A stretch of DNA of 64,000 bases. It comes from Anthonomus grandis grandis (taxonomy: Eukaryota > Arthropoda > Insecta > Coleoptera > Curculionidae). The stretch is from assembly GCF_022605725.1 (NCBI RefSeq), contig NC_065555.1, positions 26,894,774 through 26,958,773 of the forward strand, written 5' to 3'. Within the stretch, counting starts at the first letter, position 1. The number at the start of each line of letters is the position of its first letter. Positions 31,485 to 42,029 of the stretch are shown here, piece after piece. Below the pieces are notes generated by a model. It worked only from the letters and a program-made list of their open reading frames with translations, searched no databases and was not told the DNA's origin. Made by a program: the position numbers and the translations under genes.

Positions 31485-32340
31485 TGTGTGCATATTAATG
31501 CAAGATCTTTGACTTATAACTTTAACTCTTTTAAAAAACATGTGGCAAGCTTTCAGTATAATATAATTGGTGTCTCGTAGTCCTGGCTACATGCCGATAT
31601 CAATAAGGAAGTCATCAAGTTAGATAACTATAACATTATACGCCAAGATCAATTGGGCCGAGGGGGTCGGGTTGCAGTATATTGTAAAAGTGCTTTGCAG
31701 TCTTGAGCAGGTTTGGGTTGAAATTAAAGCAAAAAAAATCCTTGTTGGCAACTTATATCGCCCACCCAAAGGAGATTTGAACTTATTTTACTCTCATTTA
31801 GACACCATTTTAGTCGATTTTTATGCAGTGTATGATTCTGTCATTTTAGTTGGCGATTTTAACATTAATGTTTTCGGTTTAAATAAAAGTTGTCCGTTAT
31901 TAGAACTTACAGAGTTATGGCTTAAAGCAAATTATAACTGATCCGACATGAGTGTCAAATTTTACTATGTCTTTAATTGATCTCGTTTTTTCGAATGTAG
32001 ATTTAATTGAGGATTGTGGGGTAAGAGATGTTGAGATCACCTGCTTGTTTACTGTAATATAAAAATTGAAACTTCAAAACCCCCTAACATAAATTTTGCA
32101 CATCGTAATTTACATAATGTGGACCGGGCTAAATTAATATCTGACATAGAGGTAATACCAAGGCACACTATGTACAACATGGTAGATATAGACAAAAAAA
32201 TCAATCATAAAACCAAACCTTACTGCCCATGGATAACGCCAAATATAAGATTAATGCAGAAACTTCGTAATAGAGTAGTAAAAAAATTTAGACAAAGCAA
32301 ATCCCGGGATTACAATAAAAAAAATGGCGGAAATTTTTAA
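31485..32340 (+). pseudogene. Jockey/CR1-type LINE endonuclease fragment (plus strand)
   Basis: Frames shift, but the order is that of an apurinic-type endonuclease: ARSLTYNFNSFKKHVASFQY, NIIRQDQLGRGGRVAVY, LEQVWVEIKAKKILVGNLYR with PPKGD, VILVGDFNINVFG. The linker follows: PNINFAHRNLHNVDRAKLIS, KTKPYCPWITPNIRLMQKLR and KKFRQSKSRDYNK. The metal-binding GDFN box is intact; the RT is missing. Orientation is opposite to the LINE sequence on both sides. Confidence 0.75.
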
Positions 32341-32409
32341 ATAGGTTTGTAAGCATTTTCCAAAAACTACGATGATTTATCAGGTCAATGTGATTTCTTG
32401 ATCGCTTAT

Positions 32410-32823
32410 ATTTTGTTCAGAGATGCTTCTTCCGTTTAACTATGTTAATTTTTTTAAAATTTATCCAGGGTTTCGTTGCTTTATGTGGCATTCGTTTTTC
32501 TTGAGAATTTAAAGCAATAGAGTCGCAAAGAATATTATAAAAAACTGACCACATGTCAGATGAGGATTTACAGGATATAAACATTTGGTCCCAGTTTAAC
32601 TCGTTACAGACACGTTCGAAATTTGCCACCAAGTATTTATTTTGACTAGTGCTCTGTTCTCCATTGTAGGATTTTGTAGAAAATTGAAGTCCTGCATTGA
32701 TTACACTATGAACTGATTTTCCAATAGGGTTCTCGATTTTAATATTGCAAGCAAGAGATTCTTCGTTTGTTAGTAACAAGTCGAGGGTCGATGGTTTCTG
32801 GTTTTGTCTGTATCTGGTTGGTT
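32410..32823 (-). pseudogene. LINE endonuclease/linker fragment, left of hAT 3
   Basis: The minus strand reads RYRQNQKPSTLDLLLTNEES, IENPIGKSVHSVINAGLQF (SDH box with Val for Asp), VCNELNWDQMFISCKSSSDM, WSVFYNILCDSI and KATKPWINFKKIN. The 'P.TLDL.LTN' and 'S.H..I' blocks are the C-terminal end of the LINE endonuclease; 'PW.N' opens the linker. It joins 36390-36760 once hAT 3 and one 8-bp TSD are removed. Confidence 0.7.
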
Positions 32824-35800
32824 CAGTGCCGGTTTAACCAGGGGTCTTTTGGGTGCTATAGCACCGGGCGGTAAATCTTAGAAGGGCGACGCGCTTCGCG
32901 CGCCGCTTAAGTTTACCACAAAAATAGGAAATCCCGCCTTTTATTATTAAATAATTAAATTTTAAAACCACAATCGAAAAAAGCGACAACTTATTTCAGA
33001 GATTACTATACTTCGCAGAACCCAGACCTATAAAAAATGTAAAAAATAAAAGGTAGGTATTTTATGAACTCAATTGCCTTATTTGCTAACAGACATCTAT
33101 TATTAAAATCGTAAAGTGGAATATGAATGCGAAATTACGAGTTAAAGCACCGCCACCAACGGTAATTAAAATCGCCAATGCCCAGCCCTAGTTTCCTACT
33201 TGTACAGCTCCGCATTACTGCCTATGACAAGCGATAAAATTTAGCCGCCAATTATTTCAAAACAACAATTATTTGGCGGTGCAGTATAAAAAGAATTGGC
33301 GGTATAAATTGGTGATGTTAGAAAGTTTAGGATTATAAGTTTACTTTAAAATTACAGTAAGTTTGGTGTTTAGTTTAATCGGTGATATTATTCGGATAAG
33401 GATTTTTAAAAGATTAAACGGCAATTAAATACGGTAAGTTATGATTTTAGTTGTTTTTTTTTTCTTAATATCAAAAAAAAACTAGGAAATGAACGGACAA
33501 AAGTTATCTGGCTCGTATTGGCGCAAAAGAAAACTGGAAAAACAGCAAAAGGAAAAGAAAGCTTTAGAAAACACTCTTAAACTCACAAGTTTTTTTACAC
33601 GGGGTAACACAGACGTAGACGAGAGCAGAAGTATATGCGAACCTCAACCTGGACCAAGTACGTGCACTAGCCTTGCAAATGAGATGAATACCCAAGTGAC
33701 CGGTCTTGAGATGGAGCCACAGGAAAGTCTTTTGCAAAATAATACAGTTGGTGATAGTATTATAGGTAAGTATTTTTGGTGATTGCATATTGCTTTTACA
33801 CATAATTTCAGTTTAAAAAAAAACCTTAAAGACAAAATCCTTTGTAAATATTTTAATTGTATTTGAATGGTATAGAAATGCATTCAAATTAATTTATTTG
33901 TAGATGCAAAAACAGACGATTGGACCGAATTTAAGAATCCGGCATTTTGGAAGGATGGTCAAAATTTTGTGCAAATTCTTTTGGATAACTGGACCGAACA
34001 AATTCTTGATAAAATTGACTTTTCAATGTCTAAAAGAAAACATGGGGACCAAAATAGGTATGCTACCAAGCAAATTTTTTATAAGAAGCTAGTTAACGGT
34101 GAAGTAGTTCCAAGAGATTGGGCAATTTATTCAGAAAGTACTGGAAATGTGTTTTGTTTATATTGTTGTTTATTTAGTAACAAACAAAACCAATTTAAAA
34201 CCGGATTTTCCTCGTGGAATAAATGCATTGAGAGATTCGACGAACACGAGCGTTCCATTGGTCATCTAGATAGTTTAAATGTTTACACAAGCCGCCAATT
34301 AAAGCGAGGAAAAATTAACGATGAGTTGGAAAAACAAATAAGTTGCAAAAAGGATTATTGGGTCGAAGTATTAAGAAGAATTATAAGCGTGATTAAGTTT
34401 TTGGCCTCTAGAGAATTGGCATTTAGAGGAACTGATGAACGTTTTGGTGAAAAGCGCAATGGGAATTATTTGGGTTTATTGGAACTATTAGCAGAATATG
34501 ATCCCTTTTTAAAAGACCATATAAATCGAATGGCAAATTTGGGCAAGGGTAAAACGTCATCCTATCCAAGGATATCTGTAATGAAGTCCTCACTATCATG
34601 GCGAATCGGGGTATTGAGGAAATTGCTAAACAAATTAAGGCGAATAAATATTTTTCAGTCACTGTGGACTCAACACCCGATATATCACATCAGGATCAGC
34701 TAACAATAATTTTAAGGTATTGCAATAGTAAAGGGCTTCCATTTGAAAGGTTTATAGGATTCTATGATAACATTGGGCATGGGGCACAAGAGCTTGAGCA
34801 GTGCGTCATGGATATGCTAAAGATATTTAATTTGGACATTCAAAATTGCAGGAGTCAGTCATATGACAACGCAAGCAATATGAGTGGTGGATTTTCTGGA
34901 TTGCAAGCGCGTATTAAGGCACATAATGAGTTAGCAATCTATGTTCCGTGTGCCGGACATTCTCTCAATTTAGTTGTTCAAAATGCTGCGGATTGCTGCT
35001 TCGAAGCAACATCTTTTTTTATGCTAGTTCAAGCTTTTTATACATTTTTTTCGGCTTCTACACATAGATGGAACTTGTTGTCTAGTACAATAAGAGATTC
35101 ATCAGGCTCTGAGAAATCGCTCATGTCAAAAAGGGTCAATACAACTCGTTGGTCTTCTCGCTTTGATGCCATAAAGGCGCTACAAAGTAGTTACAATTCA
35201 ATAAAGACTTGTTTAAATAATATAGCAACAGATGCTAATGAGAAAAATATTGTAAGAGTCGAAGCAAGTTCGTTATGCGAAAAACTTAATTTCTTGGAAA
35301 ATGGGATAATCTTATCGTTTTGGTTGGATATTTTGCAAAGGGTTAACGATGTTAATAAAACTGTACAAAGAGAGAATTTGGACTTGTGTACAACTTCCCA
35401 ACTTTTCTCGTCTTTAGTAGAATATTTTGATTTCTTACGTGATCGCTTTGACCATTATGAGAGCTTAGGAATGTTGTTAACAGAAAACGAAAATTATATT
35501 GAAAGGCGAAATATCAAACGAAAATTAGGAGAAAAAAGTTCCGACGTAAATTTATTCGTCGGTCAGAAATATATTCAAATACATTTGAATTTCTTTTTAA
35601 GCTAAAATTAATAGAAGATGAAAATATTATCACTGTAGCAACCAAATTAAAGGAAAAATACAGCTCCGATTTAGATGAATATTTTCCTCAAGAATGTGTT
35701 AATCTAAAAAAACTATTAAATTTTATATCAAAAATTAAATTAGAAACTCCATTAGATTTAGTTCATGCATTATATGAGAATACACTAATATCTACATTTC

Positions 35801-36381
35801 CCAATATCAATCAGTATTTGTTTACGCATTTTTTTTTCTATAATGGTCACAAATGCAAGCGGTGAACGATCGTTTTCTACTCTAAAGAGAGTTAAAACCT
35901 ATTTACGAAACTCAATAGCGCAAGAAAATTTAAACTCTTTGGCAATTATTTCAATTAATAAAGATATTCTTGATGAAATAGATACATCTTGTATAATCGA
36001 AAAATTTGCGTCACTAAAAGCAAGAAAACAATCGTTTAAGTAATTTATATGCATTATTATATAAGTATATTTATGTGTAATTTATTTTTTACGTTCCTTT
36101 AAAACCAAAAATCTGTTTTACTATTTGTAGAAAGCTTAAGAGTTTAGTTTGTTTTTTTTGGGAGTTTTAGTTGTAAGAGAGTTTATGCTATAGAATCGTT
36201 TATTTTTATTTGTATACTGGCGTTGACCTGATGCATTTTTTATTTTGTTTTTTTGTAAAATTTGTCTGAACATTTTTTGAAATAAAAGTTTTTTCAAAAA
36301 AAAATTTTTTTGAACGAGTGGGGAGGGGGGAGCGCTGTATTTTTGTAGCACCGGGCGGCAAACTACCTTAAACCGGCACTG
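32824..36381 (+). mobile_element. hAT element 3, 3558 bp, perfect 8-bp TSD
   Basis: It starts CAGTGCCGGTTTAA (32824) and ends with the inverse (36381). GGTTGGTT flanks both ends (32816-32823, 36382-36389). The subterminal GCACCGGGCGG sequence is also inverted at both ends. It encodes a ZMYM-like hAT transposase on the plus strand. The target is an antisense LINE endonuclease, whose reading continues on each side. Confidence 0.95.
33489..36043 (+). pseudogene. hAT transposase, ZMYM1-like, with one intron and three frameshifts
   Basis: Exon 1 (33489-33765) encodes MNGQKLSGSYWRKRKLEKQQ and an acidic linker. A 138-bp GT-AG intron (33766-33903) follows in correct phase. Exon 2 contains the TTF-type zinc-finger region (GNVFCLYCCLFSNKQNQFKT, CIERFDEHERSIGHLDSLNV), then LASRELAFRGTDERFGEKRN (DUF4371). 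A one-base shift at about 34570 leads to YFSVTVDSTPDISHQDQL (first D), SQSYDNASNMSGGFSGLQAR (second D) and YVPCAGHSLNLVVQNAADCC. Two more shifts near 35590 and 35840 precede the dimerisation block MVTNASGERSFSTLKRVKTY (Glu kept). Few lesions, so probably a fairly recent insertion. Confidence 0.88.
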
Positions 36382-36389
36382 GGTTGGTT

Positions 36390-36760
36390 CAGTAATGAGT
36401 TGGGACAGATTAATATTAAGTCACTATAACAGGTTTCAGAATTGTAATGACGCAAGCGGCCATTTTAAACTAGGAAAATTAAAGTAACCGACTATTACTA
36501 AATTTTTACATGCCCTTGACAAGTCTTGCATCTTTTCAAAAAGCTTTTTGTTATTTTCCAAACTGTTGAATTTTACTAGCGAATATTTTACTGTTGTAAA
36601 CCTAGGAACGGATTCACCCAGAGTACACTTTCATACGGGCTGGGCTGAAGCCTTTCAAATAAAAGTATTGTATCACATAACGATGACCAGTTTTTCCCAT
36701 TTAGACAAATTAACTAAAAATGTTCACTATTGATGGCTGCCAAACAAATATTCAATAACG
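36390..36760 (-). pseudogene. LINE endonuclease fragment, right of hAT 3
   Basis: On the minus strand, degenerate frames give FERLQPSPYESVLWVNPFLG and the sequence leading to SNSTVWK and NSLLNQPTRYRQNQ across the hAT scar. It precedes 32410-32823 in protein order. Stops are frequent. Confidence 0.5.
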
Positions 36761-36971
36761 TTTTTAAATAAACTATTGCTTTGTAGCTTGGGTACTTTCT
36801 AATACAGTGATATTTTTTAAATAAATAAAAATCGCTATCTCTAAGTCAAGCCGGGTACTTGACATATATATAGTTTTATTTTTATCACTAAATCTATGAT
36901 AATTGTAAAATCTATTATTAATGTAACTTTACTTAAATAAATAGCATTTATTAGATTTGTTAAGTACTTAC
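36761..36971. other. 5' end of Drc4 intron 2, no gene
   Basis: AT-rich intronic sequence with a TATATATA run near 36867. The last bases (36961-36971) are the splice donor on the minus strand. Confidence 0.6.
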
Positions 36972-37008
36972 CCATCCCCCCTTTGCCACCGCCTTTCTTC
37001 TTTGGAGG
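36972..37008 (-). CDS. Drc4: Drc4/Gas8 exon 2 (basic N-terminus)
   Basis: A 37-nt exon encoding PPKKKGGGKGGM plus the first base of a Gly codon. Vertebrate GAS8 begins with a similar Met-Ala-Pro-Lys-Lys-Lys-Gly stretch followed by a Lys/Gly tract. The acceptor is CTTTTTAG|CCTCC and the donor is ATGG|GTAAGT. With exons 3 and 4 it makes a phase-consistent N-terminus. Confidence 0.88.
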
Positions 37009-37064
37009 CTAAAAAGTTTTACCATTCAATTAACTAACCTGAACTTTTTACTAAACAAACTTAC
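37009..37064 (-). other. Drc4 intron 1 (56 bp, GT-AG)
   Basis: On the minus strand it runs GTAAGTTTGTTTAG to AACTTTTTAG. It separates the start codon from the rest of the N-terminus. Confidence 0.8.
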
Positions 37065-37067
37065 CAT
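37065..37067 (-). CDS. Drc4: Drc4/Gas8 exon 1 coding part: start codon only
   Basis: The minus strand reads TATAAAAATG|GTAAGTTTG. The ATG sits directly against a strong splice donor, so exon 1 contributes just Met, giving M-PPKKKGG. I chose this start because it produces the conserved MxPKKKG N-terminus; the only later candidate (ATG at the end of exon 2) would remove it. The transcription start is not visible. Confidence 0.75.
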
Positions 37068-37180
37068 TTTTATAATTATTTGGTTTAAAAGGTAATAATA
37101 TTCTCAAAATATAAATATATAAAGTCAACAAATAAACCTAAACTGACAAGTTTTGTCAATAAGACTCAAACGCTATTATG

Positions 37181-37193
37181 GTTGCTAAGAAAC
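37181..37193. promoter_or_regulatory. RFX-type X-box upstream of Drc4
   Basis: GTTGCTAAGAAAC fits the X-box pattern RYYNYY-N(1-3)-RRNRAC on both strands (GTTGCT-A-AGAAAC, and GTTTCT-T-AGCAAC). It lies 114 bp upstream of the Drc4 ATG. RFX factors control ciliary genes through X-boxes located close to the start in worms and flies, so position and gene match. Binding itself is inference. Confidence 0.6.
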
Positions 37194-37524
37194 TATATTT
37201 GATTTGATGGGGGTGGATCGTAGATAATATGTAATGTAAGGTCTAAGAGGTTGGTGCGATATACAGAATGTTCTTAAATATCATGATTTTTTTTTTAATA
37301 ATTGATGTTCATAACGTCTTTGCTTTAATATAGATTACTGAAGATACCTTAGGTTTCATGAATAATGTTCGAAATATGACTGTTAAATGTAAGTGACTAT
37401 CAAAAATGATGTTTGAATTTGTATATTCGTGTACTAATATAACAATTCAATGCAACAAACAACTAAATTATACCGATAAGACAATTTCGCCGATTATTTA
37501 TTGATGCGTAGTTCATACGCTAGG
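37194..37524. other. Drc4 upstream region, no gene
   Basis: AT-rich, no ORF supported. A start of the interspersed repeat described at 37525 follows. Confidence 0.5.
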
Positions 37525-38229
37525 TAAAGTCCAGTTCAGAGATCTATTAGAATCTTTGATGTCAAGTCAAAGTCAAAGTCAAAAAAGTTTATTACCAAAA
37601 AAATAGTTATAAACATAAAAAATAGTTATATACATAAAAAATTGTTATAAACATAGTTACATGAGAAAATAAAATTGACAATTTCTGGTAAAAGGAACTG
37701 CTTCGCGATTATATAAAACCGATAGCGCAATTTGCGTGAAATATGCCTTGAAAACATTATAAATAAACAAAAAAAAAATCCTAATTAACCTAAAAAAGAA
37801 CAAAACTAAAACTAAAAAGGGTAGAAACAAAAAATGGCAAAGCAATTTGGCTGGCATGCGACGGAAGGTAACAAGAATAGATAAAAAAGAACCACAAAAG
37901 AAAGATTGGACAGGCCAGCTTATCTTTGGTCTTAGTTGATTTTGCAGTTTATACTACTATGTATCTACTACTAGTCATTCTACTAGGCATCTTGTTGGGA
38001 GTCGAGAAGAATTTGCTTTAACTTGGTGTAAAATTTATTAAATGACAAATCTTTAATATTATTTGGCAAGTTATTCCACATTGTAACTCCGACAACCGAA
38101 AATGACTTGTGGAAGTTACTTGTTCTATGTTGAGGTATCCTAAAATTTCCAACACTACGAGTATTGTGTAAATGCGAGAGAGTAGTAAATAAATTATTTA
38201 AATAAGGGGGTTGACCCGACTTTATTATT

Positions 38230-39500
38230 TTATATATAAAGGCATATATGTGGTGTGATATGCTCCCGATAGACAGCGCTATAAGAAAATCTTATACAGC
38301 TATTTTGCAATTTTTGTATAGATCTAGAAAGCTTAGATGTTATAGAATTAGAATATACGATATCACCGTAGTCGAGTAAGGAGAGAATGAGGCTATTGCA
38401 GAGATAATATTTGGTTTTACTCTTTAAGACATTTTTAAATCTGTACAGATTTCTAAGACGCATATAGCCTATATTTAATTTGATCTTAATGTGTGTCTCA
38501 AAACAAAAGTTAGAATCTAAAGTCAATCCTAATATTTTCACTTCATTGACAACTGGAATTTTTTCTCCATTAATCTCAATATTTATACTTTCATATAAGT
38601 GTCTCAGAATTCCTGACTTACAGCCATATAAAATGATGTTAGATTTAGCAGGGTTAATTTTTAAATTATGCTCATTGGAAAAATTAACTATGTTTAGTAT
38701 ATCCGATTTAATTTTTTGCTCAGAAATATTAAAATTTAAAAAATTTAATGGCATGTATATTTAAGAATCATCAGCATATTGTTGTAATTTACAATGTTCA
38801 ATACAGTTAGGCATATCCGCAACATAAATCGAAAATAAAAGAGGTCCCAATATGGAGCCCTGAGGAACACCAACTTCCAAGTCAAGATACCTTGAGTGCT
38901 CCAAACTTCCATTGTTGTTAAAACACCGACTGTGATCTATTTTTAAGATAGGAATCAAAAAAAGAAACTGTAGATTCGGAACAACCAAAATATCCCAACT
39001 TTGCAAGGAGCATTGAGTGATTTATAGTATCAAATGCTTTGCTAAAATCAAGCACCGCCATGCAAGTACTTTGTTTATGTTCTTCGTAAAGTCTTATATT
39101 ATCTAACATTCCCACCAGACTAGTAGTTGTACTATAATTCCTCCTAAATCCCGATTGCGTATCTGGAAGTATACCAAATGAGTTAACAAAATTATAAAGT
39201 TGTTGGTGAATATGCTTTTCTAGAATTTTAGAAACTACTGATAAAATACTTATAGGCCTTATGTCTTTTAGTTCTTTTGGATTAGAAATTTTTGAAATAG
39301 GTCTTATAAGTGCTTTTTTCTAGATATCAGGATATACATTTGTAAGAATGCAAGTATTTAAAATGTTTAGAAGTGGTTTTTTACAAAAAGGTAGGCAAAG
39401 CTTGATATCAATTATACAAAGTCCGTCAGCTCCTATAGCATTTGATTTTATGGTCTTAATTATACTGTTAACCCTTTCTTCATCAAGAAGACTTAAATTT
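38230..39500 (-). pseudogene. LINE reverse transcriptase and C-terminus
   Basis: From higher to lower coordinates on the minus strand: ISKISNPKELKDIRPISILS (39230-39300), SFGILPDTQSGFRRNYSTTT, TCMAVLDFSKAFDTINHSML, YLDLEVGVPQGSILGPLLFS, LQQYADDS (catalytic box), then FSNEHNLKINPAKSNIILYG, VKILGLTLDSNFCFETHIK and YYLCNSLILSLLDYGDIVYS. Frames change at least three times. All RT motifs are recognisable. Confidence 0.85.
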
Positions 39501-39520
39501 AATTCTTGAATACTATTATT

Positions 39521-40788
39521 CTATTTATTTTCCTTGTAAAAATTTAATTTGGTTTGTGATATATTATTGTTAATTTGGTTAACGCATTGAGAAAAATAAT
39601 TATTTAGGGCTTCTCGATTACTAAAATTACAAGGCAGATCGGTATTCTTTGATTTAGTTAGATGTAGCTTATTAGCATTTATCCAGAAATCACGATTTTT
39701 TTTTGTAGAAAGTGTGTTAAAATATGATATTTTTTCCCGCTGAATAGCATGTTTTGTATAGTTTCGCAATTGCCTATAATAGTTTAAATTTAACTCAGTT
39801 TTATTTTTTTTATATTTTCGTAGTGCTTTATCTCGGAACTTCATAAGCAATTTAATATTGTCTGTTATCCAAGGAGTAAATGGTTTATTTTTAATATTTT
39901 TAGTCTTAATTGGCGCATGTTTATCAACTAAACAAAGTATATTGTTGTTAAAAGCTACAAGTTTATCGTTAACGGAATTTAGGTAATATATACTGTCCCA
40001 ATTAAGTCTTAAAGCATCATGTCCAAATAAATCCGTATTAATAACACTATAGTTCCTACATTTCATTTTAAAATGTCCCTCTTTACTTTTAGGAAACTCA
40101 AGACAACAGAATACTAAGTTGTGATCACTAATGGTTTGTGGCAAAGACAACGAACCGACACCATTTATTGGGAAATGTTTATTTATAATAATGACATCAA
40201 GTAGGGTACTTGTATTGTTAGATATATTCCATCTTGTAGGCTCGGTTATTACTTGATTTAAATCAAATGTATTTAAGAGCGCTAAAAATCTGTCAGAAAG
40301 TCTACACTTCTTTAGTAAATTAATATTAATATCCCCCTTAAAAACCACATGATCAAATAAAGGAACAATATTTGTAAATAGATCCTCAAGGGAATCAAGA
40401 AAACTGTTAATATCTGTTGAAGGTGGACGATATATCACTATAATTCGAAGTTCTGTGGCGGGTTGTGAATGTGATAAACTTCAAAATTAACATATTTTTT
40501 AACATAAAAACCGACCCCACCGCCACGCCCTAATCGATCTTTCCTGACGAAATTATAACCCTCAATTTGATGTGCCAAGTTATCAGTATAAGCCGTCAAC
40601 CAGGTCTCAGTCAATCCCAAAATGTCAAAATTATTATCAGTTATGTAATTTACAAATTCATCGAATCCAGTATTAAGGGACCGAATATTGAGATGACCAC
40701 ATAAAAACTTATTATTGGATTTTAATAATTGATACGTATTAAGACCGAACTGGCTATTTCCGCCATTATCATCCATTACAAAAAACAA
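39521..40788 (-). pseudogene. LINE endonuclease and linker
   Basis: Two ORFs separated only by a TAG at the 40438 junction (NPPQNFEL-stop-IVIYRPPSTDI). The first: FLCGHLNIRSLNTGFDEFVN, DILGLTETWLTAYTD, RKDRLGRGGGVGFYVKKYVN. The second: IYRPPSTDINSFLDSLEDLF, HVVFKGDININLLKK (catalytic GDIN, preceded by Lys), TRWNISNNTSTLLDVIIINK, LPQTISDHNLVFCCLEFPK (SDH box) and the KPFTPWITDNIKLLMKFRD linker. Apart from the one stop the domain looks nearly whole. Confidence 0.87.
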
Positions 40789-41630
40789 GATTGTTCCTAT
40801 TACCCTCCGTCAGCACCCCACGCCAATGCCATGCCCCCGAAAAATAACTAGCTAACCTAGCCATATCCATAAAAAATAAAACTAAGAATAACATAAAAAA
40901 AAAGTTGCCACCGCAAATAAAACTATGCTAGGCATATGTAGATATATAAAAAAATAAACAAAAATGAAATTAAATCCCTAATAGAGTCGGGTATTCCGAA
41001 TATAAATTTAGTTTGTATATAACGCATTAAAAAATGTTAAGCTTCAACCTTATAGACTAGTAACTGTATTAAATTTTCTTTTCAACAACAGCCTTCTTAC
41101 TATGCTACTTACTATGCTATTACGGATTGACAAAAAGAAAATTAATCGGTTTCTGCCAAAAAATTTAAAAAAAAGTAAATAAACAATAGCATTATTCTAT
41201 CATACCTGGAATGTCTTTCTATTTTAGAAACAATTAAAAAAAAATGTCACATTATTAATTCATTCTAAAATTTAACAAAAAAGAAAAAAACATATCAGAC
41301 CAAAAATAAATTAAATTATAGAAAATTAATCGCAAGAGCACTCTTACACTATGCCTTTTTTTAGATTAAATTTTCATGGTAGATTGAAAAATTGATGTGT
41401 CGCAGATGCCGCACTAACTAGTCCGTGCGCCTATGTCATATTTATTGTTGCATGATATATATGTTTAAATGGCAAAATTTTATATTGTCTATCTATGAAA
41501 TAATTTTAAATATACGTAAAACCCCATGTTTTATACTATTGTTTTTTTTTTCGAAAATGTCAATTTTTAGAAAGAAAATAATATCAAAAAATTGACCGCG
41601 GACTAAAATCCAAGCATCTTTTAAAATGTT

Positions 41631-41894
41631 TTAAACACTTCCAGCACTCACAGACTTGTCACCTCTTTTTAGCCAGTCTATTAAACAAAGATAAAACACC
41701 TGCGTTCTGGCGATTCTTACTTTAGGCTGTGCAAGTGATTGTGTATCTCTCTCTATCCCACTGATTTTAAGAATTACGGGGCCGTACCCAAATAAATTTT
41801 TGGGCAGTTTTTGTATTACTTTCGACGTGTTTTTAAAGAGATCTTTAAGGATGGGTCTATCGCCTTTAAAATAGTTGTTGGATGGGTCTATCAC
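41631..41894 (-). CDS. Small ORF of unknown function
   Basis: It encodes MIDPSNNYFKGDRPILKDLF and continues LPKNLFGYGPVILKISGIE, ending DKSVSAGSV (87 codons). Composition looks protein-like rather than random AT sequence. I do not recognise the family. A short direct repeat (GGATGGGTCTATC) occurs twice in its first codons. It may be an exon of a larger transposon gene near copy A. Confidence 0.25.
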   Translation of the reverse strand: MIDPSNNYFKGDRPILKDLFKNTSKVIQKLPKNLFGYGPVILKISGIERDTQSLAQPKVRIARTQVFYLCLIDWLKRGDKSVSAGSV

Positions 41895-42029
41895 CTTTAT
41901 TAGTTGGGATATGAGGTTATTATTTGATGTGTTTTGCCGGTTATGCTTTTTACACGTTTATGAAAGTAAAGAATTTAGAATTTGGCCTGTATTCGTCTAA
42001 ATTTTTTGCAGTTTTTACTGTGAGGAAGA

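Larger units (their letters stand above)
21478..36971 (-). other. Drc4 intron 2, about 15.5 kb, filled with transposons
   Basis: The donor is GTAAGTACTTA on the minus strand (36961-36971) and the acceptor is TTTATTTATAG before 21477. The intron contains a split RTE, a DD41D mariner, a BEL/Pao pol, a deleted mariner, pieces of at least two LINEs and a 3.6-kb hAT. All other introns seen in this gene are about 60 bp. Confidence 0.85.
37563..41390 (-). mobile_element. Jockey/CR1-group LINE with target-site duplication
   Basis: The 3' end carries a GACTTT repeat tail on the minus strand (37561-37582, GTCAAGTCAAAGTCAAAGTC on the plus strand). Flanks are TTTGATGT (37555-37562) and ATTGATGT (41391-41398), seven of eight identical. 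Between lie a 3' UTR, an endonuclease-RT ORF in pieces and a ~600-bp 5' region (40789-41390) without a clear ORF1. Length is 3828 bp. Confidence 0.85.
37525..41500 (+). repeat. Interspersed repeat copy A, split by a LINE
   Basis: 37525-37562 (CCAGTTCAGAGATCTATTAG and onward) and 41399-41500 (CGCACTAACTAGTCCGTGCG, then ATGTTTAAATGGCAAAATTT) together match, in inverted orientation, the sequence at 46225-46374. The LINE at 37563-41390 interrupts it. No coding content; a small DNA element is likely. Confidence 0.65.
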
